Assembly (NCBI RefSeq): GCF_001687325.1
Contig: NZ_LZRD01000012.1
Span: 98,134-162,133 of the forward strand
DNA: 64,000 nt
DNA from: Streptomyces sp. PTY087I2
GTDB lineage: Bacteria > Actinomycetota > Actinomycetes > Streptomycetales > Streptomycetaceae
Reading direction: 5' to 3'
Translations under genes and position numbers: made by a program
In this document: one piece after another, positions 24,635 through 32,643 of the stretch
How positions within the stretch are numbered: the first letter of the stretch is position 1
How the letters are laid out: each line of letters begins with the position of its first letter
Notes under the pieces: model-generated
Databases searched by the model: none
What the model was told of the DNA's origin: nothing
Seen by the model: only the letters and a program-made list of their open reading frames with translations

Positions 24635-25318
24635 ATGCCCCGCATCTCCACCCTGCGCATCACCCGCTCGCACAAGATCGCCACCGCCGTGCTCGTCGCG
24701 GCCGGTTCCGTGACCGCCATAACCGCCACCGGCGGCCCGAGCGAAGCGCAGACCACCGCGACCCGGTCCTCCGTCTCCGTGGAGCCGGTCGCCGCCGCGG
24801 GCATCCCCACGGCGAAGGACGCGGCCGAGAAGGCCGCGAAGGAGAACGCCGCCAAGGAAGCCGCCGCGAAGAAGGCCGCCACCGTCAAGGCGGCCGCGGA
24901 GAAGGCGACCGCGGAGAAGGCCGCCGAGAAGGCGCGCTCCGAGAAGCAGGCCGCCAACCGGTCCACCGAGCGCAAGGCCGTCACGCCGAAGAAGTACGCG
25001 AACAACCTCGACGGCTGGATCCGCGAGTCGCTCGACATCATGAAGAAGAAGAACATCCCCGGCTCCTACGAGGGGCTGCACCGCAACATCATGCGCGAGT
25101 CCAGCGGCAACCCGAACGCCGTCAACGACTGGGACATCAACGCGCGGAACGGCATCCCCTCCAAGGGTCTCCTCCAGGTGATCCAGCCCACCTTCGACGC
25201 GTACCACGTCAAGGGCACCCCGAAGAACCTCACCGACCCGGTCGCCAACATCACCGCCGCCGCCAACTACGCCGCGGACCGGTACGGCTCGATCGACAAC
25301 GTCGACTCCGCCTACTGA
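24635..25318 (+). CDS. Secreted lytic transglycosylase (SLT domain) with Ala/Lys-rich helical spacer
   Basis: The 227-residue protein has an N-terminal signal peptide (KIATAVLVAAGSVTAITATGG) and a spacer of about 75 residues made of AAEKAAKE-type repeats, probably a long helix or coiled coil. The C-terminal SLT/lysozyme-like domain has the catalytic Glu in NIMRESSGNPNAVNDWD and the GLLQVIQPTF motif. It would cleave peptidoglycan, perhaps in growth or spore germination. GGAAGAG precedes the ATG at 24635. It is probably monocistronic. Confidence 0.9.
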   Translation: MPRISTLRITRSHKIATAVLVAAGSVTAITATGGPSEAQTTATRSSVSVEPVAAAGIPTAKDAAEKAAKENAAKEAAAKKAATVKAAAEKATAEKAAEKARSEKQAANRSTERKAVTPKKYANNLDGWIRESLDIMKKKNIPGSYEGLHRNIMRESSGNPNAVNDWDINARNGIPSKGLLQVIQPTFDAYHVKGTPKNLTDPVANITAAANYAADRYGSIDNVDSAY

Positions 25319-25331
25319 GCCGGCCTGTCGA

Positions 25332-25387
25332 GTCGGCCTGCCGAGCCGACACCCCCGGCGTGCCGATGATCTGACTAACGCTCATCG
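25332..25387. promoter_or_regulatory. Two inverted repeats between the transglycosylase and geosmin synthase genes
   Basis: GTCGGC-N7-GCCGAC (25332-25350) may be a weak terminator. CGATGA-N12-TCATCG (25364-25387) lies about 95 nt before the geosmin synthase start and could be an operator. Both are short and uncertain. Confidence 0.3.
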
Positions 25388-25480
25388 TGCGTGCCCCGGA
25401 TGGCCGAAGGGTAGTGCTGCGCGGACACCACCGGTCCGCGCGATTCCCCGCGCGGAGGCTTCTGGAAAGGCCTGACGCAC

Positions 25481-27694
25481 ATGGCACAGCCCTTCTCACT
25501 GCCGGACTTCTATGTTCCGTATCCGGCCCGGCTCAACCCCCATGTGGAAGCGGCACGCTCGCACACCCGGGAGTGGGCCCGTTCCATGGGGATGCTGGAG
25601 GGATCCGGCATCTGGGAGGAGAAGGACCTGGAGGCGCACGACTACGCCCTCCTGTGCGCCTACACCCACCCCGACTGCTCGGCGGAGGCGCTCAGCCTCG
25701 TCACCGACTGGTACGTGTGGGTCTTCTTCTTCGACGACCACTTCCTGGAACTGTTCAAGCGCACTCCCGACCGGGAGGGCGGCAAGCGGTATCTGGACCG
25801 GCTGCCCGCCTTCATGCCGATGGAGCGCGGAGCCGCGACACCCGAGCCGGAGAATCCCGTCGAGGCGGGGCTCGCCGATCTGTGGGCCCGGACCGTGCCG
25901 GCGATGACGGACGACTGGCGGGCCCGGTTCGCGGAGTCGACGGAGAACCTCCTCAACGAGTCCCTGTGGGAGCTCGCCAACATCCACGAGGGCCGCATCG
26001 CGAACCCGGTCGAGTACATCGAGATGCGCCGCAAGGTGGGCGGCGCGCCCTGGTCCGCGGGGCTGGTCGAGTACGCGGCGAACGCGGAGGTACCGGCGTC
26101 GGTCGCCGCGTCCCGGCCGCTGCGGGTGCTGCGGGACGCCTTCTCCGACGCCGTACACCTGCGCAACGACCTCTTCTCCTACCAGCGTGAGGTGGAGGAC
26201 GAGGGGGAGAACAGCAACGGCGTGCTGGTGCTGGAGAAGTTCCTCGGCTGCTCCACGCAGGAGGCCGCCGAGGCCGTCAACGATCTGCTGACCTCACGGC
26301 TCCAGCAGTTCGAGAACACCGCGCTGACCGAGCTCGGCCCGCTCTGCGCCGAGAAGGCCCTGGACCCGGCGCAGACCGCCGCCGTGCTGGCGTACGCCAA
26401 GGGGCTCCAGGACTGGCAGTCCGGCGGCCACGAATGGCACATGCGCTCCAGCCGTTACATGAACGGCGGCGGCGCGGGCGAGGCCGTGCCCGGTCTCGGC
26501 ATGTCCGCCGCCTCCATCAGGTTCACGCTCCGCTCGGAGACCGCGCGGGCCCGCAGCCACAGCCATGTGCCGTACCAGCACGTGGGCCCCTCGCTGCTGC
26601 CGGACTTCGATCTGCCCTTCACCACCACGCTCAGCCCCCATCTGGAGGGGGCGCGGGTCCGGCTGGTCGACTGGGCGCGGCGGATGGGCATCCTGGAGGC
26701 CCAGCCGGGCGTGCCGGGTTCGCACATCTGGGACGAGGAGCGGATCCGCGCGATCGACCTGCCGCTCTGCGCCGCGGGCATCCACCCGGACGCGAGCCCG
26801 GACGAGCTGGACCTGACCTCGGGGTGGCTGGCCTGGGGGACGTACGGGGACGACTGGTTCCCGGTCGTGCACGGGCGGACCCGGGACCTGGCCGGGGCGC
26901 GGCTGGCGAACGACCGGCTGTCGCTGTTCATGCCGCTGGACGACGAGGGAACGCCGGAGCCGGCCAACGCGCTGGAGCGGAGCCTGGGCGACCTGTGGCG
27001 CAGGACGGCCGCCCCGATGGACGGGGACGCGCGGCGTACCTTCCGTACCGCGGTCGAGACGATGACCGAGAGCTGGCTGTGGGAGCTGGCGAACCAGGCG
27101 CAGAACCGCGTTCCCGATCCGGTGGATTACGTGGAGATGCGGCGGGCGACGTTCGGGGCGGACTTCATGATGAACCTGTGCCGCCTCAAGCACGGCAGGG
27201 AAATCCCGGACGAAATCTACCGCAGCGGCCCGATGCGATCGCTGGAGAACGCGGCGGCGGACTACGCGTCCCTGCTGAACGACCTGTTCTCGTACCAGAA
27301 GGAGATCGAGTACGAGGGTGAGGTGCACAACGGCGCCCTGGTCGTGCAGAACTTCTTCGGGGTCGACTATCCGACGGGCGTGACGATCGTGCACGACCTG
27401 ATGAAGTCGCGGCTGCGGCAGTTCCAGCATGTGGCCGAAGTGGAACTTCCGGTGTTGTACGACGACTTCGGCCTGGACGCCGAGGCGCGGGAGAATCTGG
27501 CGGGCCATGTGCTGGAGCTCAGGCGCTGGCTCGCGAGTGTCATGCTCTGGCACCGGGGCTGCCGCCGCTACCGCGAGGAGGATCTGCGGGGCGGCCGCGC
27601 CGCGCCGTGGCATCTCGGGGGGCCTACAGGTGTCGGTACGTCGGCGGCGCAGGTGACCCGGATGTTCGCCCAGTCGGCGGGCAGCGCGGTGTAG
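25481..27694 (+). CDS. geoA: Germacradienol/geosmin synthase (bifunctional terpene cyclase)
   Basis: The 737-residue, two-domain terpene synthase makes the earthy odorant geosmin. The N-terminal half (about 1-340) converts farnesyl diphosphate to germacradienol and has the metal motif DDHFLE at 85-90 and the NSE box NDLFSYQREVEDEGE. The C-terminal half (about 375-720) performs fragmentation to geosmin and has the degenerate GDDWFP region and a second NSE-type NDLFSYQKEIEYEGE. Length and motifs match the Streptomyces coelicolor enzyme. GGAAAGG is upstream. It is a single gene with no terpenoid partner adjacent. Confidence 0.98.
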   Translation: MAQPFSLPDFYVPYPARLNPHVEAARSHTREWARSMGMLEGSGIWEEKDLEAHDYALLCAYTHPDCSAEALSLVTDWYVWVFFFDDHFLELFKRTPDREGGKRYLDRLPAFMPMERGAATPEPENPVEAGLADLWARTVPAMTDDWRARFAESTENLLNESLWELANIHEGRIANPVEYIEMRRKVGGAPWSAGLVEYAANAEVPASVAASRPLRVLRDAFSDAVHLRNDLFSYQREVEDEGENSNGVLVLEKFLGCSTQEAAEAVNDLLTSRLQQFENTALTELGPLCAEKALDPAQTAAVLAYAKGLQDWQSGGHEWHMRSSRYMNGGGAGEAVPGLGMSAASIRFTLRSETARARSHSHVPYQHVGPSLLPDFDLPFTTTLSPHLEGARVRLVDWARRMGILEAQPGVPGSHIWDEERIRAIDLPLCAAGIHPDASPDELDLTSGWLAWGTYGDDWFPVVHGRTRDLAGARLANDRLSLFMPLDDEGTPEPANALERSLGDLWRRTAAPMDGDARRTFRTAVETMTESWLWELANQAQNRVPDPVDYVEMRRATFGADFMMNLCRLKHGREIPDEIYRSGPMRSLENAAADYASLLNDLFSYQKEIEYEGEVHNGALVVQNFFGVDYPTGVTIVHDLMKSRLRQFQHVAEVELPVLYDDFGLDAEARENLAGHVLELRRWLASVMLWHRGCRRYREEDLRGGRAAPWHLGGPTGVGTSAAQVTRMFAQSAGSAV

Positions 27695-27758
27695 GCCGAC
27701 AGGTCGCGTCCTGCCCGGCCGCCCGGGCAGGACGGCGGGTCCGTCCGGACAGCGGAAA

Positions 27759-27784
27759 GGCCGCCCGAACGGATTCGGACGGCC
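27759..27784. terminator. Hairpin between the convergent geosmin synthase and small protein genes
   Basis: 11-nt arms (27759-27769 and 27774-27784) pair with one mismatch around a 4-nt loop. It could end transcription from both sides. Confidence 0.6.
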
Positions 27785-27815
27785 GTGCGGCCGGACGGCC
27801 TTGCGAAGGGACGTT

Positions 27816-28316
27816 TCAGCCTTGCTGGAACAGCTCCGCGGGCAGGGGCTTGAGGAGGGTGTAGAGGTCGTCGGTGATCGGCCGGTCCCAGCTGGCGATG
27901 GTCACGAGGACGCCGTCGCTGCGGTCGAACTGGACGCAGGCGATCCGGCTCTCGGAGAGCTTGACGCGGCGGACGATCAGCAGATTGTCGCCCTGCATGA
28001 CGGGGACGTCCTCGGAGCTGACGACCTCGATCGGCTCGTCGTTCTCCAGGGCGAGGAGCAGCTGGGCCACCTCGAAGGGGACCTGGCCCTCCTCGGTCTC
28101 GCGGGCGGGCGAGCCTTCCGGCAGGTTGCCGATGATCATCGCCGGGCCTCGTCCGCCGTACAGGTCGTAGCGGAGGAAGACGCCCTGGCAGCTGCCGTCG
28201 GGGGCGGGGAGCAGACCGGCGCCGAGGTTGCCGGGCCAGTCCCCGGGGTCCATGGCCAGGACGTCGAAGTCCGGGCCCGCGGGTGTTGCGGCGCTACGGC
28301 GGCGGAGGAAGGACAT
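27816..28316 (-). CDS. Conserved hypothetical actinobacterial protein
   Basis: The 166-residue cytosolic protein (MSFLRRRSAATPAGP, then FDVLAMDPGDWPGNLGAGLLP) has a regular alpha/beta-looking sequence and ends RPITDDLYTLLKPLPAELF. I do not recognise a family. I start at 28316, where GGCAGG lies close upstream, although an ATG three codons earlier is in frame. It lies about 100 nt downstream of the ltp-like operon on the same strand, so read-through is possible. Confidence 0.7.
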   Translation of the reverse strand: MSFLRRRSAATPAGPDFDVLAMDPGDWPGNLGAGLLPAPDGSCQGVFLRYDLYGGRGPAMIIGNLPEGSPARETEEGQVPFEVAQLLLALENDEPIEVVSSEDVPVMQGDNLLIVRRVKLSESRIACVQFDRSDGVLVTIASWDRPITDDLYTLLKPLPAELFQQG

Positions 28317-28417
28317 GCCTGCCATGTTACGTGTCCCGGCTCACGTTGCGGAGCCGGGCCCGGGCCGCGCGGGACCGGGCCCGTCGCGTCTTCTCGGCCG
28401 GGCCGGGGCTCCGCTTC

Positions 28418-29584
28418 TCAGCCGGGCGGGGGCTCCGCTCCCACGAGCCACATGGCGAAGAACTGGGACCCTCCGCCGTAGGCGTGGCCGAGCGCCCTGG
28501 CGGCCCCGTCGACCTGGTGTTCCCCGGCTCTCCCCCGGACCTGGAGGGCCGCCTCGGCGAAGCGGATCATGCCGGAGGCGCCGATGGGGTTGGTGGACAG
28601 CACGCCGCCCGAGGGGTTGACGGGGAGGTCGCCGTCGAGTTCGGTGACGCCTGCCTCGGTGAGCTTCCAGCCCTCGCCCTCGTCGGCGAAGCCGAGGTTC
28701 TCCAGCCACATCGGTTCGTACCAGGAGAACGGTACGTACATCTCGACGGCGTCGATCTCCCGGCGCGGGTCGGTGATGCGGGCCTGCCGGTAGACGTCGG
28801 CGGCGCAGTCCTTCCCGGCCTGCGGGGAGACGAAGTCCTTGCCCGCGAACAGGGTGGGTTCGCTGCGCATCGCCCCGCCGTGCACCCAGGCGGGCGGGTG
28901 CGGGGAGCGGGCGGCGCCGTCCCGACCGGTGAGGATCATGGCGCAGGCCCCGTCGGACGAGGGGCAGGTCTCGGAGTAGCGGACCGGGTCCCAGAGCATC
29001 GGCGAGGCCTGGACCTTCTCCAGGGTGAGGTCGTGGTCGTGGATGTGCGCGTAGGGGTTCTTCAGCGCGTTGCGGCGGTCCTTGTACGCGACGAGCGAGC
29101 CGACCGTGTCGGGTGCTCCGGTACGCCGCATGTACGCGCGCACGTGCGGGGCGAAGAAGCCGCCCGCGCCGGCCAGCAGCGGCTGCTGGAAGGGGACGGG
29201 CAGGGAGAGCCCCCACATGGCGTTGGACTCGGACTGCTTCTCGAAGGCGAGGGTGAGGACGGTGCGGTGGACCCGGGCGGCGACGAGGTTCGCGGCGACC
29301 AGGGCCGTCGATCCGCCGACGGAGCCCGCGGTGTGGACGCGGAGCAGGGGTTTGCCGACAGCGCCGAGGGCGTCGGCGAGGTAGAGCTCCGGCATCATGA
29401 CGCCCTCGAAGAAGTCGGGCGCCTTGCCGATGACAACGGCGTCGATGTCGGCCCAGCTCAGCCCGGCGTCCTCCAGGGCGCGGACCGCGGCCTCGCGGAC
29501 CAGTCCGGCGATGGAGACGTCGTGCCGGGCGGCGACGTGTTTGGTCTGGCCGATGCCGACGACGGCGACGGGCTCCTTAGGCAT
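28418..29584 (-). CDS. Ltp3-like lipid-transfer/thiolase-fold protein, probable aldolase subunit
   Basis: The 388-residue thiolase-fold protein has N-terminal VAVVGIGQTKHVAARHDVSI and C-terminal LPVNPSGGVLSTNPIGASGM and GHAYGGGSQFFAMWLVG. The thiolase nucleophile Cys is absent (HTAGSVGGSTA in its place) and the usual catalytic His of the GHPxGAxG box is Asn (TNPIGASG). This makes classical thiolysis unlikely and fits the Ltp2/Ltp3-type proteins that cleave sterol side chains by retro-aldol reaction with DUF35 partners. The start overlaps the upstream Ltp4-like gene by 8 nt. The substrate is inferred only. Confidence 0.83.
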   Translation of the reverse strand: MPKEPVAVVGIGQTKHVAARHDVSIAGLVREAAVRALEDAGLSWADIDAVVIGKAPDFFEGVMMPELYLADALGAVGKPLLRVHTAGSVGGSTALVAANLVAARVHRTVLTLAFEKQSESNAMWGLSLPVPFQQPLLAGAGGFFAPHVRAYMRRTGAPDTVGSLVAYKDRRNALKNPYAHIHDHDLTLEKVQASPMLWDPVRYSETCPSSDGACAMILTGRDGAARSPHPPAWVHGGAMRSEPTLFAGKDFVSPQAGKDCAADVYRQARITDPRREIDAVEMYVPFSWYEPMWLENLGFADEGEGWKLTEAGVTELDGDLPVNPSGGVLSTNPIGASGMIRFAEAALQVRGRAGEHQVDGAARALGHAYGGGSQFFAMWLVGAEPPPG

Positions 29585-30629
29585 GAGCGCTCTCCCCTTC
29601 CAGGACGGCGACCAGGTTCTGCTGCAAACAGGGCCCGGAGGTGGCGTGGGCGAGCGCCCGGGCGGACTCGCCCCGGTGGATGCGGGCGGCGGCCTCGCCG
29701 AGCCGGATCAGCCCGGCGGCCATGATCGGGTTGGCGGCCAGCGCGCCGCCGGAGGGGTTGACGCGGACCTCGTCGCCGAGCCCGAGCGCCTTGCGCAGGA
29801 CGACTTCCTGCGAGGTGAACGGGGCGTGCAGCTCGGCGGTGTCGACGGGCCGTTCGAAGGCCCCGGCGTGTTCGGCGGCGAGCCGGGCGGAGGGGCTGTC
29901 GGTCAGGTCGCGGACGCCGAGGCTGTGGGCCTCGATACGGTGGTCGATGCCCCGGATCCAGGCGGGCCGTTCGCACAGGGCGCGGGCGGTGTCCCCGGCG
30001 GCGAGGATCACCGCGGCGGCCCCGTCGCCGATGGGCGGGCAGTCGCCGGTGCGCAGCGGGCGCACGAGGTGGTCGCCCGCCGGGACGTCGCCGGTGAGCT
30101 GGGCGTACGGGTTGTCGACGGCGGCGGTGCGGTTGCGGGCGGCGATCTCGGCGAGGGCTTCTTCGTCGGTGTCGCCGGCGTCGATGAGGGCCTGGGCCTG
30201 GAGGGCGGCGAGGGCGACGGAGTCGGGCCAGAGCGGGGCGAGGTAGTAGGGGTCGAGCTGGCGGGTGAGGACGTCGCGGACCCGGCCGGGCGACGACTTG
30301 CCGTAGGAGTAGACGAGCGCGGTGTCCGCCTCGCCGGTCTGGATCTTCACCCAGGCCTCGTAGAGCGCCCAGGCCCCGTCCATCTCGACGTGGGACTCGG
30401 AGATGGGCGGGTGGGCGCCGACGCCGTCGAGCGCCATGGTGAAGGAGAAGGCCCGCCCGGCGAGGTAGTCGGCGGAGCCGGAGCAGGTGAACCCGATCTC
30501 GTTGGCCTTGAGGCCGGTCGCGCCCAGGACCTCGTGGAGGACGGGCATCAGCAGGTCGACCTCGGAGAGCTCGTCGGTGCGCCGCCGGTGCGCGCTCTGC
30601 GCGAAGGCGACGATGGCCACGTCCCGCAT
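29577..30629 (-). CDS. Ltp4-like thiolase-fold protein
   Basis: The 350-residue protein (MRDVAIVAFAQSAHRRRTDELSE) resembles mycobacterial Ltp4 in length and layout. It has FTCSGSADYLAGRAFSF, SESHVEMDGAWALYEAW where a thiolase would carry its Cys, and VNPSGGALAANPIMAAG where His is again Asn. It probably pairs with the Ltp3-like and DUF35 proteins in an acyl-CoA aldolase or related complex. It begins directly after the DUF35 stop codon (no gap) and overlaps ltp3 by 8 nt, so the three are translationally coupled. Confidence 0.83.
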   Translation of the reverse strand: MRDVAIVAFAQSAHRRRTDELSEVDLLMPVLHEVLGATGLKANEIGFTCSGSADYLAGRAFSFTMALDGVGAHPPISESHVEMDGAWALYEAWVKIQTGEADTALVYSYGKSSPGRVRDVLTRQLDPYYLAPLWPDSVALAALQAQALIDAGDTDEEALAEIAARNRTAAVDNPYAQLTGDVPAGDHLVRPLRTGDCPPIGDGAAAVILAAGDTARALCERPAWIRGIDHRIEAHSLGVRDLTDSPSARLAAEHAGAFERPVDTAELHAPFTSQEVVLRKALGLGDEVRVNPSGGALAANPIMAAGLIRLGEAAARIHRGESARALAHATSGPCLQQNLVAVLEGESAHA

Positions 30630-31577
30630 CTACACCAGCTCCTTGTACGTGTCGTAGTCGGCGTCGGGCTCGCCGGTGGGCCGGTAGTGGTCCACATGGC
30701 GGGTGCCCTCGGTCCAGACGGGCTCGACGCGCAGCCCCATGCGCACCTGGTCGTAGGGGATTCCGGCGATGCGTCCGTGCAGGGCGAGGTCCGCGCCGTC
30801 GAGGGCGATGTGGGCGTAGACGTACGGGACTTCGATGTCGAGATTCTTCGCCTTGATGTTGACGATGCAGAACGTGGTGACCGTGCCGCGCGGGCCGACC
30901 TCGACCTGTTCGGCGGTGGCGACCCCGCAGGTGGGGCAGGCGCCGCGCGGCGGTACGTAGACCTTGCGGCAGGACGGGCAGCGTTCGCCGACGGTGCGGC
31001 GTTCCTCCAGAGCCTTGATGTAGGCGCTCTGGGCACGGCCGGGGGTGTGGACGTAGTCGAGGCGGGCCGGGGCGACGATGCCGGTGACGGGGTCGGTGAA
31101 CTCACCGGTGTGCGGGGCGGGTTCGGTGGGGCCGGGCTCGCCCTCGTACGGTTCGAAGCAGGCGATGTCGGTGATGGCGCCGGTGCGGGTGGCTGCCCAG
31201 CGGATGCGGACGCGCATCCCGGTGCGTACGGCGTCGGGTCCGGGTGCGTCGAGTGCGTGCAGGAGTGCGGTGCCGGCCCCGTCGAGACGGACGAGGACCC
31301 AGGCGAAGGGGGTGCCGAGCGGCTGGTCGCGGCGCGGGGACGGGTTCCAGGCCCAGGTGGTGACGGTGCCGGTGGGGGCGACCTCGACGAGGTCGCGGAG
31401 TTCGTTGGCGGTGACCGGGTCGTACTCGACGGGCGGCACGAGGACCGTGCCGCCGTCCGTGCGGACGCCGAGGACGGTGCGTTCGCGCAGTCCGGTGAGA
31501 AAGGCGCTCTGGACGGGGCCGAGCGAGCGGGTGAAGGGGAACTCGACCACCAGCGGGGCGCTGAGGACGTCGGGCAT
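30630..31577 (-). CDS. Tandem DUF35 (OB-fold/zinc-ribbon) acyl-CoA-associated protein
   Basis: The 315-residue protein is a duplication. The N-terminal DUF35 copy (about 10-150) has lost its zinc Cys. The C-terminal copy (about 180-300) keeps a rubredoxin-like ribbon with Cys200, 203, 214 and 217, followed by the OB fold (GTVTTFCIVNIKAKN). DUF35 proteins bind CoA esters and partner thiolase-fold enzymes or MaoC hydratases in steroid catabolism. It sits immediately upstream of the ltp4/ltp3-like genes, the same order as Rv3521-Rv3522-Rv3523 in M. tuberculosis as I recall it. Confidence 0.83.
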   Translation of the reverse strand: MPDVLSAPLVVEFPFTRSLGPVQSAFLTGLRERTVLGVRTDGGTVLVPPVEYDPVTANELRDLVEVAPTGTVTTWAWNPSPRRDQPLGTPFAWVLVRLDGAGTALLHALDAPGPDAVRTGMRVRIRWAATRTGAITDIACFEPYEGEPGPTEPAPHTGEFTDPVTGIVAPARLDYVHTPGRAQSAYIKALEERRTVGERCPSCRKVYVPPRGACPTCGVATAEQVEVGPRGTVTTFCIVNIKAKNLDIEVPYVYAHIALDGADLALHGRIAGIPYDQVRMGLRVEPVWTEGTRHVDHYRPTGEPDADYDTYKELV

Positions 31578-31637
31578 GGCTGCTGCCTCCTTGGCTCGGA
31601 GCTGAGAGGGCGGGGAGCGCCGGGGGCTCGGGGCGGG

Positions 31638-31680
31638 CCGGGCCCCGGCGTTCAGGTGGACCGGGCCCCCGGCGTTCAGG
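31638..31680. repeat. Short duplicated segment over the enoyl-CoA hydratase stop codon
   Basis: CCGGGCCCCGGCGTTCAGG (31638-31656) recurs at 31661-31680 with one extra C. The second copy contains the stop codon of the hydratase and the first lies in its 3' region. It is a recent small duplication. Confidence 0.75.
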
Positions 31681-32476
31681 CGCGCCGGTAGACGGGCGGG
31701 CGCTTCTCGGCGAAAGCGCGGGCGCCCTCCTTGGCGTCCTCGGTGGCGAACACGGGCCAGCCGCGCTTGAGTTCGGCGGCCAGCGCCTCGCTCTCGGTCA
31801 GCTCGGCGCCCTCGTAGACCGATGCCTTGACCGCCTCGACGGCGAGCGGCCCGCAGGCGTTGACCCGTTCGGCGACGGCGAGGGCCTCCTCCAGCGCGGT
31901 GCCGTCGGGCACGACCCGGCCGATGAGCCCGATGGCGGCGGCCTCTTCGGCGGTGTACGGGCGGCCGGTGAGGAGCATTTCGAGGGCGTGGGTGCGGGGG
32001 ATCTGGCGGGGCAGCCGTACGGTGGAGCCGCCGATCGGGAAGAGGCCCCGGCGGACCTCGAAGAGCCCGAAGGTGGCTCCGGCTCCGGCGACGCGGATAT
32101 CGGTGCCCTGGAGAATTTCGGTGCCGCCCGCGACACAGGGGCCCTCTACGGCGGCGATGACCGGTTTGCGGGGGCGGTGGTGGCGCAGCATCGCTTTCCA
32201 GTGCAGATCCGGGTCGGCGGTCATCCGTGCGCGGTACTCCTCCCCCGCCATGCCGTCGCCCGCGAGCGCCTTGAGGTCCATGCCGGAGCAGAACGCGCCG
32301 CCCGCACCGGTGAGGACGACGGAGCGGACGGTGTCGTCCGCGTCGGCCGCGAGCCAGCCGTCGTACAGGCCGACGAGCATCGGCAGCGAGAGCGCGTTCC
32401 TGGCCTGTGGTCTGTTCAGGGTGAGCACCAGCGTGGCGCCCTCGCGCCGCACGGTGAGGTGTTCCGTACCGCCCAT
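31676..32476 (-). CDS. Enoyl-CoA hydratase (crotonase), EchA19-like by context
   Basis: The 266-residue crotonase has oxyanion-hole segments GAFCSGMDLKAL and VEGPCVAGGTEIL. Both catalytic Glu positions look conserved (GGTE and FEVRRGLFPIGG). It hydrates trans-2-enoyl-CoA. It lies divergent from an acyl-CoA synthetase across a 167-bp region, as echA19 and fadD19 do in M. tuberculosis, which supports action on a sterol-type side-chain CoA ester. The DUF35-ltp genes follow 98 nt downstream, probably in the same transcript. Confidence 0.88.
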   Translation of the reverse strand: MGGTEHLTVRREGATLVLTLNRPQARNALSLPMLVGLYDGWLAADADDTVRSVVLTGAGGAFCSGMDLKALAGDGMAGEEYRARMTADPDLHWKAMLRHHRPRKPVIAAVEGPCVAGGTEILQGTDIRVAGAGATFGLFEVRRGLFPIGGSTVRLPRQIPRTHALEMLLTGRPYTAEEAAAIGLIGRVVPDGTALEEALAVAERVNACGPLAVEAVKASVYEGAELTESEALAAELKRGWPVFATEDAKEGARAFAEKRPPVYRRA

Positions 32477-32540
32477 GACCGACTCCTGTTCTCCGGATCT
32501 GGAACAGGTTGCAGGAGGAGAGGGCGCAGTTCAATAGTTT

Positions 32541-32557
32541 TCTGACAGCTCGTCAGA
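32541..32557. promoter_or_regulatory. Operator-like palindrome TCTGAC-N5-GTCAGA in the ech/fadD divergent promoter
   Basis: A perfect 6-5-6 palindrome is flanked by TT on the left and TTG on the right (TTTTCTGA-N7-TCAGATT overall). It sits 65 nt from one start and 87 nt from the other. A second copy with the same spacing lies at 52095. It is a likely TetR-type operator. Confidence 0.65.
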
Positions 32558-32643
32558 TTGTTGCGACGCCACCTCTTCCCACTTGTGCCGACCGGCGCTC
32601 TAATGACGGCCGAGTCGCCAGTCACCCGGGGTCAGGAGGAACG

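Noticed and set aside
25481..27694. Geosmin synthase as part of a larger terpene cluster
   Set aside because: No prenyltransferase, P450 or methyltransferase gene is adjacent; the enzyme is known to act alone.
28418..30629. The two thiolase-fold genes as ordinary acetyl-CoA acetyltransferases
   Set aside because: The catalytic Cys and His positions are replaced in both, and the DUF35 partner points to another chemistry.
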